From assembly GCA_947579605.1 (NCBI GenBank), contig OX388325.1, positions 11,527,572-11,591,571 on the forward strand: 64,000 nt of DNA, read 5' to 3'. Positions 1-22,336 of this stretch are shown piece by piece (the first letter of the stretch is position 1; the number at the start of each line of letters is the position of its first letter). The DNA comes from Athripsodes cinereus. Lineage: Eukaryota > Arthropoda > Insecta > Trichoptera > Leptoceridae. The translations under genes were made by a program, and so were the position numbers. Below the pieces are notes generated by a model. It saw only the letters and a list, made by a program, of their open reading frames with translations, made no database searches and was not told the DNA's origin.

Positions 1-483
1 ACCTACATTTAATTTAAAAAAATGCAAAATGTAAATGTGGCTCTTAACAGGATGGTTAAGTCTTTTCAATGAGCGTAAACCACTTGGTAAACAATTGGTT
101 CTGACTCTCTTCTTCTATTTGTCTGTATATAATAAGAAAGCAAGTTATTTATTTATTTTTAAGAAAAGAAAAGAGAGAAAAATCATTTGTTTACCGAGCA
201 GTGTGGACTTGGCTTATGGTAAGAATCACAGATCTAAAGTAATCACTAGTTTTTTTTTATTGACGACTTGAATGTTCATCAAATGTAAGCCCACCTGTTT
301 TTATTTAATTGAAGGGCAAGGACCTTGTATACCTTGTGTCACCACGATCATACTATATCAATTGTGACATATTACCCACCTGTTACCCCATGCTATAACA
401 CTGTTAATTGATTATTACAAAAATATGTATTTTAATAACATGTAAGTATATTTTCAATGTGTTGTGGATATTTTCTGTTTCAG
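1..483. other. Transporter intron sequence at the left edge
   Basis: AT-rich, with no coding similarity seen. It ends in a pyrimidine-rich acceptor just before 484, so it is read as intron of the transporter. Confidence 0.6.
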
Positions 484-8894
<8,411 letters not shown>

Positions 8895-11138
8895 AGTAAC
8901 ATATGTCATAAACAAGCAGACAAAACAGAGAAATTATATTATAACAACAACAATAGCAGTGCTACCAATAGAAGCAGCAGTTTATAATGGAAAAAATAAA
9001 CATGATATGTCGGAGAGAGCTCACTAATAATCAAAAGTAAATATATATAAATAAATAATAAAGGTTTATATTTAATATGTAATGATAAGTATAATATATA
9101 TTTTAATGGTGTCATAGAAGTTATTAATTGTAAATTTGTCCATAGAATGTGTTGTGTTGCCATTCAGAAAAATATTGTTCTTATTCTGATATTTGAATTT
9201 GGTAATTACTGTGTACATTTGAAAATACTTTTATTTATATATTCACCGAGAAAATCATGAACTTCATAATATGTTTGGGACTAGAGGGCTTTCTATTTAA
9301 CTGGACAACACCAGACAATCAAAGTAGGGGGAGTTGAATATATCTTGTAGGTCGTAGTGTACAATACACCTCATACAATAAAATAATAATGTATCCAAAT
9401 ATTTGATACAATAGCCAGCTGACAATACAAAACAATATCAAATATTCTAATTTGAAAGACAAAGTTGATTAATCGTCCAGTTCCATAACCCAACAAGTCA
9501 AAAAAATATAATTTTGATTTAATTGGTGATACACACAATCAACGATGCCACTCTTTAAATTGCAAAAACAAATAACTATAACAAATACACAGTTTGTTTA
9601 TATATTAAACATTTAGTTATGGAAAAATAATAAATGCACCTATTTCCAATTCCACAAATAAATATTTCAAATTGATTAACGTAAGAAAGACAACGTATGT
9701 CTTTAGCAGTACGATTATTATACAGTATAATTCACTTCCTGTTGTGTTTTTAAAATGACAAAAAAATATAGTGATTTCTCGAATATAAGACTTGTTGAGT
9801 TGATGGAACTGGGTTGTCAATATTATGTAGCTCTGGCAAATGTTACGCAAAGAACCTCAATCAACTCTTGTTATGGAAAGACAATTGATTGACTTTTTAT
9901 TTCAAAATTTATAATACTTCAAGAATTATTTTTAATTGTTGCCATTTTTTTAATGTGCATAGATTTCTGATATCCTTTCATTAGATATTTTTTTTGGATG
10001 GCAACACATTGTGTAAATATATAAACATATATGCAGAGGCGAGTCGCCTAAATGTGGACAATGTTATTGAGTTTATTATAGCGATTAAAAGTTGAAATCA
10101 AGTATTGTTAATCCAAAATATATAAATTACGATGAAAAAGACTTTTCAATACGCAACTGTTTGTGATGCTAAACGACTGTTTATTGCTAAAAATGTTTCC
10201 ATTATTTTACGTTGATTGTGAAGGCTGATCAGCTCGTGTTAATTAATAAAAGTAAAATTTCGTTAGGTTAATGAAGCTTCATTTGTTTAAAAGTTGAAAG
10301 TTCAGTTGATCAAATTTATTTTATAAAATATGACAGTTTACAAAACTTTGTCCAATGTTTAAATATTATTAAACTTTGAGAACAATTACTACAGGATTAG
10401 TTTTTAGCATAATTAAATTAATATTAAACAAATTATTTTTATGTTTAATGCCTCTATAAAATTGTTTGTATTTATGCGACTCTTGTACAAAACCATTTGC
10501 GCATTTTAAAAGACTTTTTTGTCTTTCTCCAAAAACTACTGTAAGCATCATCATTGTCAAATATAAATCTTGTATTTTGTCAATAGAACCAAAACACCTT
10601 GTAAATCAAAAGTCAATTATTGTACAACTCTTTAAACATGGTTCTACAAAAATCTCGACATTAGATAAAAGATTTCACAGACGAATTGCAGCCATTGAAA
10701 ATATTACATAGATGAAACAACAATGCAGTGTTGCCACCAGTTAAAGTTAACCCAATCAACACACTCTGTTTTCCGAAGAAAAAAAATTTAAGGCATTTGC
10801 AAACTTGGAACACTGCATTACTTTAATGGAAAATGATTGTAAAAAAAAATATAAGATTTTTATTTAGCAGGGATTTGATATTTTTATTTCCTCATTGCTG
10901 ATACTGGAAAATTCAAAAAGAACAATTTTTTCCTACAAGCCATTAAACACTTTGCTGCTAGATATTATGCATAAGTGACATATACCCTGTGCTGAATTGA
11001 TTTCCACAAAACTAAAAGTTGATGTAAATTTACTAATTATTGTAATTGTTAGTTTATTTTCTTACCACAGCTTATAAAAATCATTAATAAGTAATTTGTA
11101 GCATCAAAAAATACTCTGACATCAACTAAGTTTATAAA
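8895..11138. other. Intergenic, transporter 3' flank
   Basis: AT-rich. Apart from possible polyadenylation signals directly after the transporter I see no coding similarity, no clear TIR pair and no RNA gene. The open stretches here are short and compositionally biased. Confidence 0.5.
8995..9000 (+). promoter_or_regulatory. Candidate polyadenylation signal for the transporter
   Basis: An AATAAA hexamer about 100 bases after the transporter stop codon. A second AATAAA-rich stretch follows near 9050. AT-rich sequence gives many chance matches, so this is only a plausible choice. Confidence 0.35.
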
Positions 11139-11216
11139 TGTGTCGCTGAGTTTCGAAATCTGCTATAACACATTCAAATGTATGTGTTATAGCGCATTTC
11201 GAAATTCAGCGACACA
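11139..11216. repeat. Small foldback (35-nt arms)
   Basis: Arms at 11139-11173 and 11182-11216 are inverse copies with about three mismatches (TGTGTCGCTGA...), separated by an 8-base loop. It could be a very short foldback element or a transcribed hairpin. No flanking duplication was noticed. Confidence 0.7.
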
Positions 11217-11964
11217 AATAATGAACAAACAAGAAATTTCATGATATACCTTTGTTTTCATACTAAAGTACCAATATGGCGGCCGATTCGCGCGGGAAGT
11301 AGTCGACAAACATGTCAATACTGACTTATACATTGTATGGATGTTGTGTTAGTGATGTTAATTCATCAAAGAAAAAATTAACTTCTATGTGTTCTTTTTA
11401 TCTTCTATGGTGTTTGTCATAGAAATGATTATTTTAACCATAAAGTATTGTGGCAACCCCATGTGACAAGCCACGTCACCGAACATGTAGGTACACTTAA
11501 TGTACCTACCAATGATTACATGCATAAATGTAATCCGCACGATGCGCAAAATTTTGACATTACATGCATACATGTAATCCACAGCTAAGTGGTTAATAGT
11601 CAATAATACAATTTTGAATAACTCAGTTTGACATAAAAGGTCCATAGTATAAAGCATAGTAATTAGCTCCATAAAAAAATACTGTAGCAATATTGACAGT
11701 ACCAGTAATGAGGGCGTATTGTCACAAATATTCTAGAATACAAACTTGAAATACTGCGTTCAAATAAAAACAAGGTTTTAGCTAGTGTTGTAATATTTAT
11801 AATAATAATTATAAATGATATAAAATGTATTATAATTCAATATAAATATGAAGTAAAAAACTTAAATTTTGAAAAAAAAACAATGTTGAGGTAGGTGCAG
11901 TATTCTGACTCATTCATATGATATATTTAATATAGATTTATGTACTGTGAGAGAAGCTACAATG

Positions 11965-12515
11965 TTTATCTTCGGTCATTTTTCAAAGGTCACGTGATCT
12001 TTTCTATGGAGTTGTCATTTTTTTGAAGTTTTGCCCTTCAAATAATTGAACATAGTAACACAATATGTTGGTTAGCGTCGTTTTTAGCAATGTTTTACAA
12101 TTTGACAAAATCTGATCCAACAAAATAATAACAAAAACAATAGACAATCGATATTTGCGAATATGTTAGATATATATAACAACACTACTCTTTGAAAAAA
12201 AATACCATCTGAGATAGTATGTGTTAGGGTACTCTGTTCTTCCTACATAGTTAGAACTACGCAGTTAGAAAGAGATACCACCTTAAACTTTTTCTTTCAT
12301 GTAGTACCTATGCTTTATTCTTTTACAAAAATATATGCCTTATTAACTTTCGGATAAGGCAGACGGAAAGCATATTTTGGCTTCACATTGATTGACAAAT
12401 AAATTTTGGTCAAATTGGTAAAATATTTTTTTGTATTATTATTGTTTCGTTATGTTGGCAATCTATAATACCTCCAAATAATTTTCTGTGACGTCATCCT
12501 TTAATGATCTATACT
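11965..12515. mobile_element. Possible MITE related to the one at 31512-31835
   Basis: Both loci start with 'ggtcacgtg.tctt.tctatgg' and end with 'tctgtgacgtcatc..ttaatg.tctat', with similar short phrases inside. Their ends are loosely inverse. Boundaries and TSD are not certain; the rest of 11217-13838 shows nothing else recognisable. Confidence 0.4.
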
Positions 12516-13219
12516 GGTATTGTAGTGGTCCTTATTATATCCTTTCTGATGGACATATTTGTCTATGTTGTAAACACGTTATATTATGTAATATCCGTAC
12601 TCTAAAAAAAATATAGCATTGATTTGCATTAGCAATTAAGATTTGACATAATTTAATTTGATATAATTTGCAATTTAAAAAAGGTTGCCGAATAACCAAC
12701 AGTAATAATGATCCAAAATCATTTATGTCATCAAAATCACATTAGTTTTGTGTTAATAACAAACAACATTTTGTGAAAAGTAGTAATTATAATTATGCTG
12801 AAAAATGACATTTCCTGATATAATGTAGTTTCTCTCCGACATACCGATTTGTCTTATTGCGTAGATAGGTGTGTAGAGGAGCAATTTATCTATAATTTGA
12901 TGTTATTTGGTGCAAAAATTAATGCTGGCAATACAAGTCAGGGTTTGGAATGAAATTGAAATATTTTGTGAATAAGAAAATTCAGATTAACTGAACTAAC
13001 TCAAGTTTTTTTTTTTTTATTCTTTCCGTGTGTCAATTTTTTAAAAAGAAGAAATAAAAATGCATCTGATAGTTGTAAACTTTTTAGTTTTGGTATTGAA
13101 TATCAAAAATTAAAGAAATAAGTAATAATCTTTTAATGCAAGCCAAAAGTGACTTTGACTTTACATCAAAGATTTTTCAAAATGTCATAGAAAAAAAAAA
13201 TCTATAAAAAAAACTTTGT

Positions 13220-13425
13220 TTTTAGCTAAGAGCCTGAACATTCATCTCTCACAAAATAATGTTCCTATGACAATGACATCAGTATACTTATTAGGAATGT
13301 CATGGGAAGAGGTAACTCAGTTGGTGAAAGATTCTCTGAATAGAGAGAGGCTGTTTTCTGTCCCATGTTCTAAAGAAGAGTGCAGTATAAAACAAAATTC
13401 AACAATAATTAAATAAAAATTTGAA
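13220..13425 (+). pseudogene. LINE ORF2 C-terminal relic
   Basis: The frame MSWEEVTQLVKDSLNRERLF SVPCSKEEC resembles the last segment of the LINE fragment at 51635-51844 (MSWKQVTQLAQIRSEWRRL then CSREE). Only this short tail is recognisable. The assignment rests on similarity inside the window. Confidence 0.35.
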
Positions 13426-13846
13426 CATCTTATGTTTCACAAAATGTTCCATCTCTAATTATTCCTCACCCTGTACATTAATTATGTAAAGGCCAGTAAT
13501 ATAATATAGAGATATTCAAATTGTCAATTAAGTTACAATATATCAGATATTAGCATCATGTGTAATATAGAAAAAATACAAAAACATTACTAAACACATA
13601 GGCCGAAGCATCCAGAATTCAATTTGTATACAAAATTCATTAAATTTTACATAGATTAAAAAAAACAGATACCTCAAATATCAAAGAGTAAGTAATAATG
13701 AAGAGATGACATGGCTAAAATCACATCCAAATTTTTTTGAGTTATAGTTGCCCTGATAGTGAAGTTCACTATATTGACATTTGAAGCTGGCAGATTGTGG
13801 CTAACTTCATAGGGGAATTATATGTCAAAAAAATTTGCCTCAGCAC

Positions 13847-14208
13847 CAGGGTTGCCAGATTGTGTTTCCAAAATTACCTTACATCGGTGAAAAAAATACC
13901 GTAAAATTACCGTACACATCGGAAATACAACAGTACCTTTTCAAAATGTAACGGGTATTTCTACCCCCCTGTCGCCAAATTTTCGAAATGCTATAGGAAT
14001 TTGGAATATTTCAAAAACTCCTTGGTTTTCTTAATGAATATTTCCTCACACAGTTCCTTTTTTATAATGCAACAGGTATTTGTACTGATGATTGTTTATG
14101 TCAATACCGGATACTTGTCAGTCGTATGGTAATTTGTTAAAATTATTACCGTACGAGGAATGAAATTACCGTACAAATACGATAATTATCGTACATCTGG
14201 CAACGCTG
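13847..14208. mobile_element. hAT-like MITE with 8-bp TSD
   Basis: The ends read CAGGGTTGCCAGATTGT and, inverted, CAGCGTTGCCAGATGT. A perfect duplication CTCAGCAC flanks it (13839-13846, 14209-14216). The interior shares the 'ctataggaatttggaatatt' / 'ctccttggttttctt' core with MITEs carrying different termini, and has many short inverted 'ttaccgtac' motifs. It is non-coding. Confidence 0.87.
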
Positions 14209-14216
14209 CTCAGCAC

Positions 14217-16187
14217 ATTGTGAGTAAAACAATAAAGATAGCATCTCTACCATCTTACTACTTGCTCTTTGTTGAAAAAATAATGTTTTTTTTTTTTAAG
14301 TTTGTCAATATATATTTTTAATTTTTGTATTTTTATTTATTTTTTGTAATACAAAATATTTTGTAATTTTATATTCAAATGATAATGCTTTTGATTTTTG
14401 ACAAATATTTAATTTTTATCTAAAATATCATTCGTTTTTGTATAGGTACTGTGTTTTATAATGAAAATGTTTGAAACCTAAATGTTTTAGTCAGGGTTTG
14501 TTGTTTTATAATAGTTTTATAATTCACAATGACTTATATGTTTTTTTCTGAAAAGTAAAAAAAATTAACAACACAGCTTTTTTTGAGCAAATTTACAACA
14601 AAAAGTTGATAGATAAAACAATTCAAAGAACAATTTGATTGTCATTTTTAAAATAAGAATAGAAACTATTTCTATTTATAAATTTTTAAATTTGTAAAAA
14701 GAAGCCATTCCTTGAGAATAGCAAATTGTTGTGACTTAGATTAATATATAGTTTATGGTAGGCTAACTAACCCCGATACAAATAAATATTAAACCTTTCA
14801 ATAAAATGTAGAGTAACTAATAAGTACGCTTGTCTACCATTAATGTGCCAATTCCAATTTAAAAAAACACATGATAGGCATTCTCTTTACATATAATTAT
14901 TCAATTGCAACATTTTAATGACAAAATTCTGTAACACTGTTTTCAATGTCCTAAGTAGGTAATAAAATGTGCAAAAGAAAGAAACATCAATTTCATTTTT
15001 GTCAATGATTTATTTGAAAAGTTAGGTCCGGATCATTGTAGCTTGCCGAATGTGAGACGAATGTTGAAATACACATACGCATTGAACCCTGACATAGTTT
15101 TGTTTTGACAGCAAGGTATATTTATAATTTGCAAACAAATGTATTTAAATAATTAATTCCTATTACTATCTGAATTAAAGTTTATTATGTTATTTATTAA
15201 TTGACAGCCCATAGCTTAGGACTGTAGAGACAATACAAAATAACATATTATATAACACAACACCATTTCCACAAAATCTTTAAAATATAATCTAGACAGA
15301 AAACAAAGAAAAAAGAAGGATGTTGGCACAATAATGGCGGATGAGTGCACTAAAAAATAAGAATTATAAATAACCCCGAAAATATTGGCTTAGTAGTTTG
15401 CACGAATCATTCCCAAGACCGAATATCATAGACAATATAATCATTAGATTTGAAAAAGTAGAGATGGGCTGGTTTGGTCGACAAGCCGATTAATGTATAG
15501 CCGGCCAATTAATCGGCAATGGCCATCATTAATTTTAGGAAAAAACGTACCACTTAAGATTGTAATTATTGTTCGTTTTCTAACATATTACTCTTCTATA
15601 TATGCATATAGTACATATTTTAGTATCATGTTTTTTTTTTTATTTTGCTTCACGTTTTGTATTATTTTGTTTATTTTTTCTTCCTTTTTTTTTTACTTAT
15701 ATAATATATATATAATAAACATTATTACCGCCCAGAGGGGACATTGAAGATGGAAGTAGTATAAAAGATTCCCACGACGGCGGTTTTGGCCGGTTGGCCC
15801 TTCAGGCCTCCCCAATGGCCCACCCATGAGGACAATTTTGGTTTGAATGTGCGGATAAGTAGGAGTTAACGACTCCTGAGATATCCGGGTGTGTGGTGGA
15901 TCTTTCTTCAATGTACTATATACGCATACCTATTATAATTATATAGTTTTACTATGTGCTGGCAATTTATCAAGAAGGGACACCATCCTAACAATAAACT
16001 ACGCTTTATTCTTTCACAGGAATAGACCTTACTCCAATGGTGGATAACATATTTTTTATTGAATTTGATCAAAAAGTGTATTCATATGTATAATGTTATT
16101 GGTTCATATACATTCAGAAACTTTTGTTTTGATTCCTTTGTTATGAGTTGGTGTACTGGCTAGTTTTGTTTGAAGATTTTTTGTGTC
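14217..16187. other. Intergenic
   Basis: AT-rich. A GC-richer island at about 15728-15905 may be an unrecognised retroelement tail, but I see no motif that identifies it. No gene is supported. Confidence 0.45.
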
Positions 16188-16190
16188 TTA

Positions 16191-16663
16191 AGGGTCGTTC
16201 ACATACGTTCACTTTCAGTGATCACTCCGGATGATCCTCCAAGATGAACAGGTGTGAACGGGCGTTTCATCGCTAGTGATCACTAGCGATGACGGAGGAA
16301 AGAGATTACCACTCGTCATAATTTTGATGAAAGGTCCTTTCACTAAAACGACCATAAACAAGTTTTATCTTATTATTTGTTTAATTCTCTATGAATTTGT
16401 TTTGAATGTCAGAATCATGTACAAAATTATCATGCAGTCGAGAGCTATATTAATTTATTTTAAGTGTTATTTTTCATTTTTGAATTTGTTTAATTATTTT
16501 TATACGAAAATACGTCAAACTACATACAACATGAGTGAGAGTGTTGACATGGCAGTGAAAGCATAGGATGAACAAATGTGAACAGACGTGTTCACTTTCG
16601 ATGAACAGGTTTGACCCTGACACTCTGGATGATCATCCAAAGTGAAGCAATGTGAATGCTACT
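16191..16663. mobile_element. PIF/Harbinger-like MITE, copy 1 (TTA TSD)
   Basis: It starts AGGGTCGTTCACATACG and ends TGTGAATGCTACT, flanked by TTA on both sides (16188-16190, 16664-16666). Subterminal phrases (GTTCACTTTC, GGATGATC) are repeated in inverse. A second copy, in the opposite orientation, lies at 23119-24441. A 96-codon open stretch inside has no recognised similarity. Confidence 0.7.
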
Positions 16664-16666
16664 TTA

Positions 16667-19116
16667 CATACTGTAATGTTCTCGTAAGACTGACTTACAA
16701 TAATTACTGGAGGTTTATTTAATGATTCCTCCTATTCTGTAGTTGATTAAATGACATCTTCTGCTGACTAATTATCCGACTATAAATGTGGCCAGATAGT
16801 AAGTGGGTTTTCCCTACTAGTTAATCCATCTCTAAATTGGTCAATTCTCTATGATTAATATTTGTCTATGGTTTAATTGTTTTCATTGTTATTTTTGCGG
16901 TCATATCATTTCACGTCACGTTGATTGTGCTAGATGTGACGTTTATTTAGTTATTGCGTTTCAAAATTACTCAATTTTTTGCAATGTACCATTGTTCCTT
17001 ACTTAATCAGTTTATGAAAAAATTAAATCTATTGACAAATCAGAGCATATAAAAAAAGATTTTAATCTGTCTATACCATAAAGGAATTTTTCACAGGTGA
17101 CGTTGCCAGCAAACTAATTATAGCACATAATGAACATTCAAGTTGTCCTCTCCGTAAATGAAAAATAAAACTTTCAAAATAGGCCTCAACACTGCTGTAT
17201 TGAATATATTAAATGTTCTACAATGGACAATGTTTTACGTGATACTTTTAAATTTAAAAAAAAACAGTGGGAGGCCTATTCTTTGCTGGAAACTATGAAA
17301 CCCGGTGCACATTTTTTTTTAATGTATTTAACTGTTAATATTTTTATAGAATTCATTAGACTGATTAAGAAATGAAACATCTTAGATTTATTTAAAAAAT
17401 CTTTGGAAGGTACAAGTTAAGATATTTCCGAATGAAAATACTTTAAAATAATAAAGATACTTTTTACATGGCAATACTGATGCCAATGTTGCCAACTTCG
17501 CGTGATATTTTTAGGGTGACAAGTAGTAAAAAATACTTGTTTATTTTGTTTTTTTATTTCGCATTCAATGTGAATAAAAAAATATACTAATTAATTATCT
17601 CAGTAGAGTTCGATTTGTTTGAAAAAAAAAAACCAAATGAAAAAAAATACAAAAAAAAAATGTTAAATAGATTTAATTTTCCCTAGTTTTAAGAATAAAT
17701 ACACAGTTTTCATTTTTTTTTCAAATACGCTTTTGTTTTTATACATAGTTTAAATGATGTATCATCAATTATTTTAATTAATTTGCAATAGGTTTTACAT
17801 TCAGATAACTATTGTTTGAGAATATTTTTATGATTTAATATTTTTCTATAACAGTTTATTTATAATACTCTTTGTGTTCCTATGAGAAACAAAGGAGAAA
17901 AAAAGATAAAAAAATCACAAAAAAAATATAATTTTATTTTGTCGTGTATAGGTACTTGGTGCAATATACGGTACTATTTAATTTTAATATGGCAATACAG
18001 ATTATGATGAACATTTAAATATGAGCAGAACAGACAACTTCATAACTATAAATAAAATGATTATTTCAGGAAGACACAAAAAACTTATGTCAAGTTAGTT
18101 ATTTTTTTTATGGCAATAAAATTAAATACCTATCAATTTCTGTGTTGCCATTGCGAAACAATTACCATTTTTTTTTAGATATCGTCGGTGGATCCATGAT
18201 ACCTTCTGTTTATCAATTATCTCAAAAATAAGATATTGATACAAAATTATACTTGTCTTGTTGAGCCGAATTTCCCACTGAAATAACATATACGCTGAGA
18301 TATCCAAGAAAAAAGTTATTGAGAGAAATAAAATTTCTTTCGTGTTTTCTTGATTAGTTCGTGAAAACTCACATGTACCTACTTATAAAATGATTCTGTG
18401 AAGTTTTTTCTATCATGCCTAGAAATTCAATATACTGTAGAATTTCTAAGAAGGCTTCCACGTAACGAATCATACACACAGAAAATCTCATCCAGTAATT
18501 CAGCTTTTTATTCTCCTGTATTGTTTTTGAAATTTTTATCTGACATTATAAATGTATGTAGGACGTTTCATGAATCCACCGCCGATGTTCTATTTTTTAA
18601 AATCAAACAAGAGAATTTCGCTTGTTATTTTATGGCTTTGACTTATTTTTTTACATGTTGGAATCATTTAAATGGTTGTCGAATACAAAAATATATTTTT
18701 GCTCTTGCAGTATTTTACAATCAAAATTAACTACACAACTTTTTGGTTTTGTAGAAAATAGAATTTTATTTTACTTAAGACATTTATTTATTTGCTAGTA
18801 CCTACTTAACAATTACAAAATCACAAATAAACATAGATGATGCAAAAAAGGCAATATTAAATCAAATTTAGCAACAATGTTTAAAATTTTGTGAATGTGC
18901 AACCCATATAACAAAATTTAATGTTAGAAGATAAACACATTGCAAAAGTATAAAAACTACCAAAGGTGAATCACATCTGTTGATAAAAAAAAAACCTTAT
19001 ATACAATTAGCTGCAGGTTATCTAAAAATATGATAAAACCTAGAAAATTCATTAAAGTATGCAGTTCATTGGATTAAAATCACCACATATGTATGAGTGA
19101 TAATCTCGGTGCTGCA
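16667..19116. other. Intergenic
   Basis: AT-rich with many A and T runs. I see no gene, TIR pair or tandem array. A 110-codon open stretch at 18398-18730 lacks coding character and is not called. Confidence 0.45.
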
Positions 19117-19118
19117 TA

Positions 19119-19379
19119 TCATTGTTGCATATTCAAAAAGAGACATGTGCGCACATTTTTATTTAGGCACACTCTTTTAAAACTCTTCATTAAGGCATTA
19201 AAATTGTTGTTTGGACTTTTTATTGGCATGTGATATTATTCTTTAAGTATTGAATTTTAATATTTGATACTAAAAATCACTTTATAAAATGGTAATGTTA
19301 TGTCATTATAAGCAGTTTATTCTAGAAATGTCAAAACATTTATGAATTCACATGTCCGTTTTTGAATATGCAACAATGA
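19119..19379. mobile_element. TA-flanked MITE, copy 1 (uninterrupted)
   Basis: The ends read TCATTGTTGCATATTCAAAA and its inverse, flanked by TA dinucleotides, as in the Tc1/mariner group. It is 261 bases with no coding capacity. The related copy at 22337-22892 is interrupted at TTAA by another element, and this copy shows what that site looked like before insertion. Confidence 0.75.
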
Positions 19380-19381
19380 TA

Positions 19382-20139
19382 TACTTCTAATAATTTATAT
19401 TGTTTTGTTATATCAACGATGCACAAAAAGAATAAATAAAGAGACAAAATTTTATATAAAATCTTTTTCCTTTGAGACGTTCAAAAGATTTTAAAATTAT
19501 TTAAGAAATCGGTGAATTTGAGTGCCAGTTTCCACGGAATAATGAGTAACACAAACAGAAAATTAAATTTATAAATGTGTCTTATAAATGCAAACTCCAA
19601 TTTGGTCTCATTTCGTCGACAACAACAAGATTTCTCCTTCTTTTAAAACATCAAAAGAATAATATTCAAAAAAAGAATAAAATAGAATAGGTTCATAGAC
19701 AAAACAGAGTAGAAGATTGCCAACGTGAAAAATAATATGATATTTATTTTTATACTTACTCATACACTAGGTACCTATGTAATCAGAGGATAATATTTAA
19801 ATATACTCATATTAATTTATTACTTTTTACTGTTTTATATTTGTGTATTTTTATTAAATAATATATTTGTTTTCATGTATTAAACAAATGCAAATGATAA
19901 TGTATTAATTAGAAAGCAATAAAGTGTTTTACAAACTTACATCACTGTGATGTATGTCCATTACACATTGACAGTAATAAGAGCTTTTCATATGGTGAGA
20001 TATGTATCACAATTACTTTTTATACACATCCATGTTACGCAATTATTCCCCCTCTCCTTAAAAGGAATAAAAATAATAATTTATGTAGATCGTGTGCAAA
20101 ATGTGAGTATTTTAATAATAATAACATAACATGCATAGA
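19382..20139. other. Intergenic
   Basis: AT-rich with nothing recognisable. Confidence 0.4.
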
Positions 20140-20385
20140 CAATTCACAAAGACCGAGCTAGTCCCAAACTAAGATTGAATCTTGTATTATGGTACTAACT
20201 TGACGATACACATATATATACAATGCACTTAACACATATACATGTAACACCCAGACTCAGAACAATTTGAAAATGGTCATTTTTCATTTTGCCTTGGCCG
20301 GGAATCGAGCCCAGGACCTCTTGAATCAAAGGCAAGAGCGTTACCTCCGCCACACCAGCTGACTAAATTCCGCCGACTATACTCG
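20140..20385 (-). mobile_element. tRNA-derived SINE on the minus strand
   Basis: Read on the minus strand, a tRNA-like head ('agtcagctggtgtggcgg' then 'gctcttgcctttgattcaag') is followed by a B-box-like GGCTCGATTCC (20301-20311). An unrelated body follows, ending in 'gactagctcggtctttgtg'. It could be mistaken for a tRNA gene, but the cloverleaf is incomplete. Confidence 0.65.
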
Positions 20386-20399
20386 GAGTGATATCATTT

Positions 20400-20545
20400 C
20401 GTGAATAATAATATCTTAATTAATCTTGTTTTGAATATCTTTGCACTTCCAAGAGCAGCACTTATGAAATTTTATTCCACAATAACGGTCCAGAAATGCG
20501 GAAAGCACGATTGGACAATATTTTATTTAAAAACTTATAATAAAT
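20400..20545 (-). pseudogene. LINE ORF2 C-terminal relic
   Basis: The minus strand reads LSNRAFRISGPLLWNKIS, stop, then VLLLEVQRYSKQDLIKILL. This follows the R-F-ISGP-LWN...LE-----FK pattern of CR1/L2 ORF2 ends. It is too decayed for family assignment. Confidence 0.4.
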
Positions 20546-20729
20546 ACTCAAATTAAAAATAAAAATATTAACAAGAAAATACATAAGTACATACATATAA
20601 TATAAAAAGACATAAGAATAAATAGAAGGATAGTAAAAAAGTAAATTAAATACGATATCTGCGCAAAAGAGAGGGCAAGGGGAAAGGGAAGGAATCCTAC
20701 CTATATCGACCAAAGACAAAAAAAACGAA

Positions 20730-22334
20730 TAACTGTCAACGCCTGAAATTTTATTTTTGAAAACTTAAAATGATGAAGATGTGCGAATTTCTGAAGAAAG
20801 TTGATTCCATAGCCTAGCTCCAGATTAGTGAGTTGATATCCACTCTGGATTCTTCATCTAATTACTATTTTCCAATACATACCTCATCATTGTATGAATA
20901 AACACTATAAAAGATTTGCATTTGTTTTCACGATTGCTACAAATTGTTTGCCCTGTGATGTTTTTTCTGTTATTATAATTATAAAAATAATATTATTTAT
21001 ATGTCATCGTCTTTTGGATTGCCGTGTAAATGTTTCCTAATGGTTGAAACTCTCACTTGCGTAATAAAGACAAGTTCGTGTGATCGGTAAACACTGGTCT
21101 TATCATTCCTTATCGAGACACGACAATTATTACGCAATGCGAAGTTTACTTTCTACATTGTTACAAATTTTTTTAACTTTAATTAATATAACATCATCTC
21201 TGTTTTATTAATTTAATATTTTGTTTTTATTATAAATTATTATATGATTTCCAATTATATCTTTGTAAATAAACAGTGTTGCTTGTAAAACAATTCAACA
21301 AATGTTAATTTTTTTAACCTACTATTAAAATATATTTTCTTTTTAGGATGAACATGTGTTTGTAATAAATTCAAATTAATACAACTCCTAATATTGTTAC
21401 AGTTAGCAATATGCTTGTGTCCTTAATAAATAGCATATATATTGTTTTTAATATTAATATATTTCTTTATAAAATTGCTAGTAAGCAGTTCAAATAAAGA
21501 ATAAATAAATAAATATGACTTTAATATCCAGGAATACCCTCAAAAGATGCAAGTTTGCATAGAAGGATATTTTAAAATAGAAAATGAATATTTGACAATT
21601 TTTTGTTCATGGCAACACTGTTTATAAAGAGACTCGGTACTAACATGTAATTGTTACTGAAATAAACCATTAGTCACAAATGAAATATAAAATAAACAAA
21701 CAAACATATATGAAATGTAATTAATATATATATTTGTATATTATGTATTATGTTTTCAAATAAATAAATGAAATAGAACTCAACGCCTAAGTTTTTTCTT
21801 TGTCTATGGGGATATCTGTCACCACCATAGACATATATAACTAACTATAAAGCAAAATAAATTATAGATTGCGAGCAGTGGAGTCATAATTGGTCGTAGG
21901 CGAGCGTCACATACTGAATATTCCATAGACATAGTAGAAAATACATCACACGCTAGGAAATGCCTAGAATAATGTGCTAATTACTCATCATTCTACTCAC
22001 AACTAAATGTCATACCAATATTTTTCATAAGTTACTTTGAAACTATATTCTCTTTCCCAATCACACATTTTAAATATACACAAAAGACAGTATAGCGGCA
22101 GGAATAGGATTTCTCAGATGTGAAATTTTTTTGAATAGCAATATATTATGTCTATAGTCACCACATATTGGAATGGATGTCTGTCACCACCAACTGTAGT
22201 TTAGGCCAAACACAGAATGTGGCCAACTATGCAATAATGAATTTCATGAATATGTATGGGGGATTCAAAGAGTGTCGATTAATAAAAAAAATATATTTCA
22301 TACAACAACTGACAATATTATTTATGTTTTTATA
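20730..22334. other. Intergenic
   Basis: AT-rich. A short phrase 'atggatgtctgtcaccacca' occurs twice in related form (near 21808 and 22171), suggesting an old repeat. No gene is recognised. Confidence 0.4.
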
Positions 22335-22336
22335 TA

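Noticed and set aside
18398..18730. 110-codon open frame
   Set aside because: AT-rich composition, no motif, and no splice or start context.
20285..20350. tRNA gene on the minus strand
   Set aside because: B-box-like sequence is present but the cloverleaf is incomplete and a non-tRNA body follows; called as SINE.
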